This document shows positions 1 through 7,447 of a stretch of DNA of 33,872 nucleotides, piece after piece. The notes beneath the pieces were generated by a model. It ran no database searches. It saw only the letters and a program-made list of their open reading frames with translations, and was not told where the DNA came from. Numbering within the stretch: the stretch's first letter is position 1; every line of letters begins with the position of its first letter. Both the position numbers and the translations under genes were made by a program. Source of the stretch: an uncultured Gammaproteobacteria bacterium (lineage in GTDB: Bacteria; Pseudomonadota; Gammaproteobacteria; GCA-2729495); the NCBI GenBank assembly GCA_947258805.1, contig CAMYJV010000060.1, positions 1-33,872 on the forward strand. Direction: 5' to 3'.

Positions 1-1
1 G

Positions 2-220
2 GCTGCCGCTCCGCAAGCAAGCGATCGACCGGTGAACAAGTACGGGATTACACACGTGTGCCTGCAGGTGCAGGACATTCACAGGGAATATGACCGGCTG
101 CAGCAGGTCGGCATGCGGTTCCACTGCCCGCCCCAGGCCCAGGACACCGGTTTCGTGACTTACGGCAGGGATCCGGACGGCAACGTGGTGGAACTGCTGG
201 AGTTCACGCAGCAGGATTAG
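2..220 (+). CDS. VOC (glyoxalase/dioxygenase fold) family protein, C-terminal part
   Basis: This reading frame is already open at the window edge, so only the C-terminal ~72 residues are visible and the true start lies upstream. The visible part fits the last module of a vicinal oxygen chelate domain: a beta strand (YGITHVCLQVQDI), a helix (EYDRLQQVGMRF) and the closing strand DPDGNVVELLEF. In this family the Glu of the closing strand is usually a metal ligand. The substrate cannot be told from this fragment. The stop lies 13 bases before the next gene on the same strand, so the two may be cotranscribed. Confidence 0.75.
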   Translation, partial: AAAPQASDRPVNKYGITHVCLQVQDIHREYDRLQQVGMRFHCPPQAQDTGFVTYGRDPDGNVVELLEFTQQD

Positions 221-233
221 GTGGCTTTAGAGC

Positions 234-944
234 ATGAACGACCGACCGAAGATCTTGGCATTTGCCGGCAGTGCCCGGCGGGACTCCCTGAATCACGCGC
301 TGGTGGTGGCGGGCGCCCGAGCCGTCGAGCAGGCCGGCCTCGCGTGCACCCTGATTACGCTGCGCGACTACCCGTTGCCGATTTATGACGGCGACCTGGA
401 GACGGACGAAGGCCTGCCGGCCAACGCAATTGAACTGAAGCAACTGATCTCCAGCCACCAGGGCCTGCTGATTGCGTCACCCGAATACAACAGCTCCATC
501 AGCCCGTTGCTGAAGAATGTGATCGACTGGGTATCTCGGTCCGAGGTCGGTGCCCCGGACATCTCGCCCTACCAGCACAAGGTAGCGGCCCTGCTGTCCG
601 CATCACCCGGCCGCCTGGGCGGCCTGCGCGGGCTCGTTACCGTACGCAGCATACTCGGCAATATCGGGGTGACGGTGATCCCCGAACAGCTGGCGCTGGG
701 GCAGGCACACGACGCCTTTGATGCGCAAGCGCTAAAAGTGGAGAACTGTCAGCCGCCTGGCGGCAGACTGACGCCTGCGGTGGAGGCGACTTTTACGTCC
801 GGAATGTTGAACAGCGACTTCCAGTCGCGCGCGATCAGCAAGTCCATCAGCTCAGATTCCTTGCCCGCCTTCTTGCGGTCCATTTCTTCCATGATGGTAA
901 TCAGCGCCTGGTCAACTTCAGGCCCGAAGAGATACCGGAGGTAG
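234..944 (+). CDS. NAD(P)H-dependent FMN reductase, C-terminus replaced by antisense sequence
   Basis: The first ~163 residues are a flavodoxin-like NADPH:FMN reductase. The phosphate-binding start LAFAGSARRDSLN and the flavin-contacting SPEYNSSISPLLKNVIDWVSR are clear, as is the late family block GGLRGLVTVRSILGNIGV. Such proteins normally end around 190 residues. Here family similarity stops near residue 163 (HDAFDAQ). From residue ~172 the frame runs through the antisense strand of the Fe-S subunit gene, giving a 65-residue tail rich in Ser and Arg with no family resemblance. The gene therefore looks truncated at a rearrangement junction near 730-750. The start ATG follows an AGGTGG-like ribosome site. 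The fold may survive, because the lost part would be only the last helix, but activity is uncertain. Confidence 0.75.
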   Translation: MNDRPKILAFAGSARRDSLNHALVVAGARAVEQAGLACTLITLRDYPLPIYDGDLETDEGLPANAIELKQLISSHQGLLIASPEYNSSISPLLKNVIDWVSRSEVGAPDISPYQHKVAALLSASPGRLGGLRGLVTVRSILGNIGVTVIPEQLALGQAHDAFDAQALKVENCQPPGGRLTPAVEATFTSGMLNSDFQSRAISKSISSDSLPAFLRSISSMMVISAWSTSGPKRYRR

Positions 945-1765
945 TCCATGGGCACCCGCGGCTCGTCTGAAAAGCGGCCTTCCTCGTCGAAGGACGCCGG
1001 CAGGATCGGCGGCACGTAGTACACATTGGGTTCGGTACCAAACTCCGGGTGCAGTGGCAGCGCCACTTTCCATTCGTAGACGAGCTTCGCGATCGGGCCC
1101 GCGTCTTCGAGGTAGCCCACGAAACGCAAGCGGCCCGGGCACTGCCGTGCACACGCAGGGGCGACCCCCTGCTCGACGCGAGGGAAACAGAAAATGCACT
1201 TCTGGGACTTGTTCTTGACGTAATTGAAGTAGACCTTGTCGTAAGGACAGGCGCGGTTGCACAGCCGGAAGCCCTGGCACTTGTCTTCGTCCACGAGCAC
1301 GATGCCGTCCTGCTCACGCTTGTAGATAGCGCGCACCGGGCACGCTTCCAGGCACGCCGGCTTGGTGCAGTGATTGCACAACCGCGGCAGGTAGAAGTGA
1401 TAGTTATTCGGGTATTCGCCCGAACTGGTGTCTTCGTCCCAGTTCGCGCCGTAGCCCATCGGCTTTTCCTGTTTCAGCCGGTCTGCCGTGCCCTCGAAGT
1501 ACACTGCCGCGTGGTTCAGCGGCACTTCGCCGCCGAAATTTTCGTCCGGCGGCAGTTCGCCCAGCTGCAGCTCACCGTCTTTCCAGCCCCCGCCCTGCTC
1601 TTCCCAGCCGCGCGGATAGCCCGGGCCGGGTTTCGTTTCCACGTTATTCCAGAGCATGGACTCCTGGCCTTCTTCATCGGTCCACAGCGACTTGCACGCT
1701 GCCGTACAGGCCTGGCAGCCGATGCACTTGTTCAGGTCAATGACCATCGCGACCTGTTTACCCAT
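749..1765 (-). CDS. Type II DMSO-reductase-family molybdoenzyme, iron-sulfur beta subunit
   Basis: This 338-residue electron-transfer subunit belongs to the NarH/SerB/DdhB/EbdB group. It passes electrons from the molybdenum subunit through four Fe-S clusters. Cysteine groups visible in order are CIGCQACTAAC (from residue 14), CNHCTKPACLEACP, CQGFRLCNRACP and CIFC with a later CARQCP. In the third group the second cysteine position is Phe. NarH has Trp there, a change that goes with a [3Fe-4S] cluster, so one 3Fe cluster is predicted. There is no signal peptide; in this family beta is co-exported with the Tat-targeted alpha subunit. The ATG follows GGAG and lies 29 bases after the alpha stop, so the two genes form an operon. 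Its 3' end overlaps the tail of the convergent FMN reductase frame. The substrate cannot be assigned from the beta subunit. Confidence 0.88.
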   Translation of the reverse strand: MGKQVAMVIDLNKCIGCQACTAACKSLWTDEEGQESMLWNNVETKPGPGYPRGWEEQGGGWKDGELQLGELPPDENFGGEVPLNHAAVYFEGTADRLKQEKPMGYGANWDEDTSSGEYPNNYHFYLPRLCNHCTKPACLEACPVRAIYKREQDGIVLVDEDKCQGFRLCNRACPYDKVYFNYVKNKSQKCIFCFPRVEQGVAPACARQCPGRLRFVGYLEDAGPIAKLVYEWKVALPLHPEFGTEPNVYYVPPILPASFDEEGRFSDEPRVPMDYLRYLFGPEVDQALITIMEEMDRKKAGKESELMDLLIARDWKSLFNIPDVKVASTAGVSLPPGG

Positions 1766-1794
1766 TCATCTTGCTCCGTGATGTTTTGCCGCAC

Positions 1795-4578
1795 TCAGGC
1801 GGCATATTTCTCAAATTCGCAGGTGGCGTCGTGGTAAGTCTGGTTGGGCACATAAACCGGCGGCTTGTAACTCAGGTGCCCGTAGCCGCCGACAAGCGAC
1901 GTCCGCTTCAGCAACCCGCCGGTGGGAATCGCCGAACTGAAGTTCTCGCGGGCGCGAAACATCATCGGGTCCCAGCCGTGGTACATGAATAGCGTGCCCG
2001 GCTGATTTCCCGACGTGACCCGAGCCTGGGCGACGAATGAACCGAAGTTATTGTAGACCCGCACCAGGTCACCGTCGGCGACACCACGCGCCGCCGCATC
2101 CTCCGGGTTGACGAACACGTCGGGTTCGCCACGCTGCAGGCTGACCAACAGCGCGTCGTCGCGGTACATGCTGTGCACACCGTGGCGCGCATGGCCCATA
2201 GTCAGGCGCAACCCGTAATCCTTGATCGCCAGCGGCGGGCGGTATTCAGGCAGCGCTTCACCTTCCTGCAGGAACACATCGTGATCGAAGTAAAACTGTT
2301 GACGGCCGGTCAGCGTGTCGTAGGGCTTCTTGTCCCGTGTCCTGGCCAGCACGTAGTAGCTGAAAGAGGAATTGGGCCCGAACTGCACGCCGTCGGCATC
2401 ATCCGTGCGGATCATGCCCTGCTCCTGCAGCTTGCCGAAAGACACCTTGGACATGCCCGGTGAATTCTCAATGATGTACTGCGCGCCGTCGGCACTGGTC
2501 TTCGTGCGGAAGGGCTTGCCGTCGTCGGTATACAGCGTGTGAAACTCATCAGCGGCCTTGCTGTAGTCGGAACTCACTGTCTGGCCAAACACCGTGTGGT
2601 CGATGGGGGCGATGCCGCGCGCGGCAGCCCGTTCGCTGATCGCATTGATCAGGCGACTCAACGCCGTGTAGTCGTCCACCGATTCGCCCAGCGGCGGCAC
2701 GGCCTGGTCGATGACCTGCACGTAGGGTGTACGGCCCTCCATCACGAAGTCCTGGCGCTCGTAGTGATCGGCAATGGGCAACACGTAGTCCGAGTACATC
2801 GCCGTAACGCTCATGTTCGGCGTCAGGGCCACGATGGTTTCGAGCTTGAGCATTGCGTTTTTCTGCCAGCCCTTGCCGTTGGCGCGCCAGTTGCCCGGGT
2901 TGTGGCCGGCCATGATGCCCATTTTCCAAGGAATCCGGCCGTAGTCCGGGATCCACCGATTGTTAACCGCTTCGCGGTAGGCGCCGTCGACGCGGTCGGC
3001 CAGCTGATCGCCGTAGATCTTGCGATTGGTTTTCTCGTATCCGGCGTGGGCATAGTCCCAGATGGAAATTGCTGCAACTTTCAATCGCGGCCCGACGCCG
3101 TTGAACGCATACTTCATCAGACCGTCGCCGCGCGGCAGCTGGGTGGTCTGCATGCCGCCACCCTCGCGCCCGGTGTTGCCAGTCAGCGCACACATCAACA
3201 GCCAGGCGCGGTGCAACTTGTCGCCGTGCACAAATTTGCAGGAGCGGTACCCGGCAAAAATCATGCTGGCTTCTGAGGCCGCGAATTGCCGCGCGACCTT
3301 GCGAACGTTGTCCGCGTGCACGCCGGTCATTTCCTGAGCGCGCTCAGGCGTATAGCCCTGCAGCATTTCGCGAGTCAGCTCGAAGACCGTGGTCACTTCC
3401 ACCGGTCCGGCCGCCGTGTCGACGGTCCAGCGACCCTCCAGCGCGGGTTTCAGATCGCCAAGACGCAGGCTTGCCTCGGTCTCCATCTGGCCCCCACGGC
3501 CGGCGGTCGCGCCGAAGCCGGTCGCCTGCGCGCGGGTCAGCTGGCTCGCGTTCTCGTCCCAGACGTAAAAGCCGCTGTCGCCGCCCTCCGCTGCGGGATC
3601 CATTTCCGACAGGCGCAGGAACTTGCGATTATCGGTGCGCACCAGGAACGGCAGGTCCGTCTGCTCGCGCACGTATTCCCAATCGATGGTGCCGTCGGCG
3701 ATGATCACCTGGGCCATCGCCAGCGCCAGAGCCGCGTCAGTGCCCGGCTTCGGGTTCAGCCAGCTGGATGCATGCATGGCGGTGGCGTTGAAGTCTGGCG
3801 ATATCGCCACCACCTCGGTGCCGTTGTACTTGGCTTCCCAGAAAAAATGCGCGTCCGGAATGCGTGTAGCCGCCGGATTGCAGAACCACACCAGGCAGAC
3901 CTTCGACTTGAAGATTGCGGCCATGTTGTCGCCGGGCAACTCGAAACCCAGCGTCATGTAGGCACCCACCGGCAAATCGCCAACGCCGGCAAAGGTCTCC
4001 GGCACCATGATCCCGGTAATGTTGGCGAAGCGGAACAGGGAGGCGAACGACGCTCTTTTCAGCGTCATTTGCGTGCCCATAGCCATCGTGATGGATTCCG
4101 GGCCGTCGGCAACCGCGTGGTCGATAAACCGTTCGGCAATTTCGTTCACCGCCTGGTCCCAGCTGATTCGCTCCCAGCGGCCTTCGCCCCGTTCGCCGAG
4201 GCGCTTCATCGGGTACAGCACGCGCTGCTTGCCGTACATGTACTTGGCGTGCCGCAGGCCCTTCTGGCAACCGCGCGGACCGTAGTCCGGCGTATCGTCC
4301 CCCGAACGGCCATACTCGCCCTGCTGCTCCTCGCGCCAGACGATGCCGTTTTTCACATAGACGTTCATCGCGCAGTGGCCGGTGCAGTTCAGGCCGCGGC
4401 TGCCGCGCACCACGCGATCCCAGGTCCACTTCTGCCGCATCAGGTCTTCCCACCGCCCGTAAGGACCGTCGGCGGCGCCCTGGGCCGAGGCTGGCGCCCC
4501 GTATTTAAGAGACAGCGCAGCGGCAACGGCGCCGCTGCCACGCAGAAACTCCCGCCGGTTGGCAGTCATGGAGGACAT
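1795..4578 (-). CDS. Type II DMSO-reductase-family molybdopterin oxidoreductase, catalytic alpha subunit
   Basis: This is a 927-residue periplasmic molybdenum bis-MGD enzyme. The N-terminus carries a Tat signal (NRREFLRGSGAVAAALSL, twin Arg at 8-9). The FS0 cluster motif is Cys65, Cys69 and Cys104 (CTGHC, then PRGCQKG). The spot four residues before Cys65, usually His in the NarG/EbdA type, is Arg61. Asp201 in GVGDLPVG aligns with the aspartate that binds Mo in NarG-like enzymes. NPAATRIPDAHFFWEAKYNG is the conserved cofactor-binding block. I chose the ATG at 4578 because GGAGAAGGG lies 5 bases upstream; a TTG is possible 15 bases further up. The beta subunit follows, but no gamma (heme b) or TorD-like delta gene is present, unlike ebd, ddh, ser and clr operons. 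The substrate is unknown: this clade includes ethylbenzene, steroid C25 and dimethylsulfide dehydrogenases and selenate and chlorate reductases. Confidence 0.88.
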   Translation of the reverse strand: MSSMTANRREFLRGSGAVAAALSLKYGAPASAQGAADGPYGRWEDLMRQKWTWDRVVRGSRGLNCTGHCAMNVYVKNGIVWREEQQGEYGRSGDDTPDYGPRGCQKGLRHAKYMYGKQRVLYPMKRLGERGEGRWERISWDQAVNEIAERFIDHAVADGPESITMAMGTQMTLKRASFASLFRFANITGIMVPETFAGVGDLPVGAYMTLGFELPGDNMAAIFKSKVCLVWFCNPAATRIPDAHFFWEAKYNGTEVVAISPDFNATAMHASSWLNPKPGTDAALALAMAQVIIADGTIDWEYVREQTDLPFLVRTDNRKFLRLSEMDPAAEGGDSGFYVWDENASQLTRAQATGFGATAGRGGQMETEASLRLGDLKPALEGRWTVDTAAGPVEVTTVFELTREMLQGYTPERAQEMTGVHADNVRKVARQFAASEASMIFAGYRSCKFVHGDKLHRAWLLMCALTGNTGREGGGMQTTQLPRGDGLMKYAFNGVGPRLKVAAISIWDYAHAGYEKTNRKIYGDQLADRVDGAYREAVNNRWIPDYGRIPWKMGIMAGHNPGNWRANGKGWQKNAMLKLETIVALTPNMSVTAMYSDYVLPIADHYERQDFVMEGRTPYVQVIDQAVPPLGESVDDYTALSRLINAISERAAARGIAPIDHTVFGQTVSSDYSKAADEFHTLYTDDGKPFRTKTSADGAQYIIENSPGMSKVSFGKLQEQGMIRTDDADGVQFGPNSSFSYYVLARTRDKKPYDTLTGRQQFYFDHDVFLQEGEALPEYRPPLAIKDYGLRLTMGHARHGVHSMYRDDALLVSLQRGEPDVFVNPEDAAARGVADGDLVRVYNNFGSFVAQARVTSGNQPGTLFMYHGWDPMMFRARENFSSAIPTGGLLKRTSLVGGYGHLSYKPPVYVPNQTYHDATCEFEKYAA

Positions 4579-4662
4579 CAGGCCCTTCTCCAAGGCAGCT
4601 GGAACAATGTCAGAGCGTCGATGCTAGGCCACCGGGGTCGAGGCACGCAAACGCAGCAGGCC

Positions 4663-5736
4663 CTACAACAACCCGGCCTTGATCAACCGCTCGATGTTTT
4701 CTTCCTGGCGCTTGCGGAACACCAGTCGGTCCGGCGGCTCCACCACCTCACCGTCCTGCAGCAGGAAATTGCTGCGGTGGTAGTCCGCCTGGGCGTAGCT
4801 CTCGGCAAACAGCCCGTAAGCCTGGCGCGACAGGATATTCGCCATGCCGACGCGCCGGCGTTCCCGGCGCAACGCCCCGATGTCCAGCACCGCGTTGGCC
4901 GACATGCTTTCACCGCCCTGGCCAGCCTCGACTATGACCTCGCCGTGGGGACCCACTATCTTGGACATCGCACTGCAGGTGTACGGAGGGATGGGGATAT
5001 CTTCAATGCTTGCCGAGTTGGGCGACACCAGGTATGCCATGTTCTCCACGGCCCGGGCGCGACGCGCGATCTCTTTGATCGTGAGCTGGGGACTACCCGG
5101 CTCGCTGGTCGGGTGGATAATCACCTCTGCCCCGCGCATCACGTGCATCCGCGTGAATTCCGGGTACAGGATTTCTTCCGACGCGATCATGGCCAGGTTG
5201 CCGATATCGGTCTTCGCAACGGGGAACACGCCATCGAGACCGTAGATGTCCAGGTACTTGTCCCAGACATCATGAGGTGTGGGCTCAAAGCTGGAGGTCA
5301 GGCGCCGGTAGCGCAATATCACGTCGCCCGACGGGGCGATGATGAAGCAGACCTGGAAATACAGCTCCGGAAAATTCGGATCTACCTCGTAGACGTTGCC
5401 AGCCAGGTAGATGTCATTGTCCTGGGCGACCTTACCGAGCGCCTCGTACTCGGGACCGTCGTAGGCCAGGCAAGCCTTTTCGCGCCACTCCGCCGGGGTC
5501 TCCTTCAGCGGAAACCCGGTGACCGCGTACTCGGGCAGGGCCACCAGGCGCACCGGCACGCCATAGAACCACTCGCAGAAATTCGACGCGGTCGTTGCGT
5601 AGCCCTCGATCCTGGCAATGTTCTCGGCGATCCGGGCGCGGGCACTGGCACTGTCCGGGCAACGATTGACCCCGGTGACGGACACCTGCAGCGCGACGGC
5701 GATGAATTCCGGTCCGGAAATATCGTGCTCCGGCAT
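4663..5736 (-). CDS. Carbon-nitrogen hydrolase (nitrilase) fold protein with altered catalytic triad
   Basis: This 357-residue protein is of the nitrilase/amidase superfamily, whose members cleave C-N bonds in nitriles, amides and carbamoyl compounds with a Glu-Lys-Cys triad. Glu69 is present in LVALPEYAVTGFP. The lysine block reads LRYRRLTSS (Arg145 where YRK is usual), and the nucleophile block reads MIASEEILYPEF. Aligning on the Pro-Glu places Ser186 where Cys is usual. It may therefore be inactive or use altered chemistry. The chosen ATG follows AGGGGGAAACAC; the open frame extends 69 codons further upstream, but that part is Arg/Pro-rich and without family character. The gene sits 84 bases upstream of the molybdoenzyme alpha gene on the same strand and may share its transcript. 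A joint role is inference. Confidence 0.8.
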   Translation of the reverse strand: MPEHDISGPEFIAVALQVSVTGVNRCPDSASARARIAENIARIEGYATTASNFCEWFYGVPVRLVALPEYAVTGFPLKETPAEWREKACLAYDGPEYEALGKVAQDNDIYLAGNVYEVDPNFPELYFQVCFIIAPSGDVILRYRRLTSSFEPTPHDVWDKYLDIYGLDGVFPVAKTDIGNLAMIASEEILYPEFTRMHVMRGAEVIIHPTSEPGSPQLTIKEIARRARAVENMAYLVSPNSASIEDIPIPPYTCSAMSKIVGPHGEVIVEAGQGGESMSANAVLDIGALRRERRRVGMANILSRQAYGLFAESYAQADYHRSNFLLQDGEVVEPPDRLVFRKRQEENIERLIKAGLL

Positions 5737-5922
5737 GTGTTTCCCCCTGGGCTCCCGGTTGTTATTACGACGCGCGGGTTGCCCCGGCAGCGGACGCAAG
5801 TATAGGAGTTGGTCGGTGGCCAAAAAGCAGGAAGTTGGCCGGCGACCGCGTGACAGCCGCGGCAATGCCCGCAGCCACTTCCGTGCTTGTAGCGGGACGC
5901 TGGCGGGCGGTAGCATGAATTG

Positions 5923-6699
5923 ATGGCGGACAAAAAGTCGCAAGGCCCGGCAGCAGAAACATCACAGGCGAGCGCTGCCTGGGGCCAGTCCCACATGCGG
6001 CCGACGTTGAACGGCACCGGCTTCATGTTCGAGGTCCTGGACGAATTCGCCGACGACTTCATCCAGTTTGCGAGCATGTCCGCTGACCCGGTGCTCGAGG
6101 TTGGCTGCGCATACGGCGTGGCATCACTGCCGGCCCTTGCAGCGGGCGCCCGGGTCGTGGCCTGTGACATGGAACAGGGGCACCTGGACATTCTTCATGA
6201 CGCCGCGCCCACCGAGCAGCGCGATAGGCTGGAGTGCGTGCAGGGGCAGTTGCCGGGAGTCGATTTCGAAGCCGAAGCTTTCGGCGCAATCCTGTGCTCA
6301 CGCGTGCTGCATTTTCTCGACGGCAGCGCCATCGATGCATCGGTACGCAACATGTACCGCTGGCTGAAACCCGGTGGCCGGCTGTACCTGGTTGCGGACA
6401 CGCCCTACGGTATCTGGCGCAAGTTCATCCCGGTGTTCGAAGCGCGTCGGGAGCGCGGCGATCGCTGGCCGGGGCTGATGGTCGCGCTAGAGAACTACCT
6501 GCCCAGCGTACCGCCCGACCGGCCGATCAAGGGCCCGCCGTTCATGAACCTGCTGGACACGGAACTGTTGATGCGCGCCTGCACGGAAGCCGGCTTCAGC
6601 ATCGAGCGGGCCAGCTTCATCGACCGCAGCGACTTTGCCGGCCTCGGCCGCATGGATGGCCGAGAAAACGCCGGCGTGCTGGCCATCAAGCCGGCTTAG
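5923..6699 (+). CDS. Class I SAM-dependent methyltransferase
   Basis: This 258-residue protein has the Rossmann-type methyltransferase order. Motif I is VLEVGCAYGVASLPAL and motif II ends in the acidic VVACDMEQGH. Motif IV/post-I is FGAILCSRVLHFLDG, and LKPGGRLYLVADTPYG is the strand before the C-terminal part. The C-terminal region (PPFMNLLDTELLMRACTEAGF) resembles small-molecule methyltransferases, so the acceptor is more likely a metabolite than nucleic acid, but it cannot be named. The start is ATG at 5923; a TTG one codon earlier is possible and the ribosome site is weak. The gene diverges from the nitrilase-like gene, with 186 bases between starts. Its 3' end overlaps the convergent TIGR02444 gene by 14 bases. 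Confidence 0.85.
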   Translation: MADKKSQGPAAETSQASAAWGQSHMRPTLNGTGFMFEVLDEFADDFIQFASMSADPVLEVGCAYGVASLPALAAGARVVACDMEQGHLDILHDAAPTEQRDRLECVQGQLPGVDFEAEAFGAILCSRVLHFLDGSAIDASVRNMYRWLKPGGRLYLVADTPYGIWRKFIPVFEARRERGDRWPGLMVALENYLPSVPPDRPIKGPPFMNLLDTELLMRACTEAGFSIERASFIDRSDFAGLGRMDGRENAGVLAIKPA

Positions 6700-7222
6700 A
6701 TCTCGCAAAGGCACCGGCCAGCAGCACGCGCATGGCTGCAGCGGCTGTCCCGGTTGCCACGCCGGCCGCCGCCAGGTAGGCAACCAGGTTACTCGCCGCG
6801 GCAGCCTGCGGCTCCGGTGCGGGCCTGGCGGAAACGCGGTTGGCCGCCCAGCTTTCCAGCAGCTCCAGCTCCACGCGCTCGGCGGCAAGCTCCACCGCCT
6901 GCAGCTGCGCGGCGATGGCTTGAGTCGAGGCTTCAGGAATCGGGTCGAACGCGCCGCCGCTGTGGCGCCTGAGCGCCCGCAGGGGTTTCAGCAAGCCTTC
7001 CCGCCACGCGTCAGTGACAGCGATGCACTCGCGGAAAGCGGTCACATCCAGCTGTCCCGGCCCGACCACGGCGCACCAGACCGCAAACAGCAGCAGGTCG
7101 ACATCGAGCCCGCACCGATCCTGCAAATCGACGCACGCCTCGGCAACACCCGGGCGGCCGTATAGCTGCACGGCAAAACTCCACAGATCGGCCGAGTCGG
7201 CCAAATTACTGGCGTCCGTCAT
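6686..7222 (-). CDS. TIGR02444 family protein of unknown function
   Basis: This 178-residue protein has the hallmark start of the TIGR02444 (DUF2390) family: LWSFAVQLYGRPGVAEACV followed by LQDRCGLDVDLLLFAVWCA. The family is mostly alpha-helical, found mainly in gammaproteobacteria, and has no known function. Here helices continue to about residue 125, then comes a short Ala/Pro-rich link and an Ala-rich, weakly hydrophobic C-terminal stretch (LVAYLAAAGVATGTAAAAM). That stretch could be a helix packed on the core or a weak membrane anchor. The ATG is at 7222. The gene is monocistronic and convergent with the methyltransferase, overlapping it by 14 bases. Confidence 0.8.
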   Translation of the reverse strand: MTDASNLADSADLWSFAVQLYGRPGVAEACVDLQDRCGLDVDLLLFAVWCAVVGPGQLDVTAFRECIAVTDAWREGLLKPLRALRRHSGGAFDPIPEASTQAIAAQLQAVELAAERVELELLESWAANRVSARPAPEPQAAAASNLVAYLAAAGVATGTAAAAMRVLLAGAFARSKPA

Positions 7223-7375
7223 CCGGGCATCGAACCTCTTTGCGAGCCTGGCACGCTGCCACTATAGGCCCCGGCGGTGTGACGAATGTCTCTTTCCGCG
7301 CGCCGTTGCCGCAGTTATGTCAACCACGTCCACGTGGCCGCAACGGCAAATCGATAACGTGAAGCAGTCAAGCGT

Positions 7376-7401
7376 TTTCAAGGCCTTGCGACGGTTATAC
7401 T
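7376..7401 (+). promoter_or_regulatory. Candidate sigma70-type promoter for the kinase-TonB gene
   Basis: A good -10 element TATACT lies at 7396-7401 in a locally AT-rich patch, 46 bases before the kinase start. The matching -35 is poor: TTTTCA at 7375-7380 gives a 15-base spacer. The rest of the 225-base gap between the divergent TIGR02444 and kinase genes shows nothing else I can support. Confidence 0.35.
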
Positions 7402-7447
7402 TTTTGTCCCTGAGGACTGCTGCAACGCGCGGGCGGCAGGAAACGCT

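Noticed and set aside
3286..5805. An 839-codon open frame antisense to the molybdoenzyme alpha and nitrilase-like genes
   Set aside because: It spans two well-supported genes on the other strand, has no recognisable domain and an Arg/His/Ala-rich composition typical of antisense frames in GC-rich DNA.
5737..5943. N-terminal extension of the nitrilase-like protein
   Set aside because: The frame is open, but the 69 residues are Arg/Pro-rich and without a signal peptide, and a good ribosome site sits before the internal ATG at 5736.
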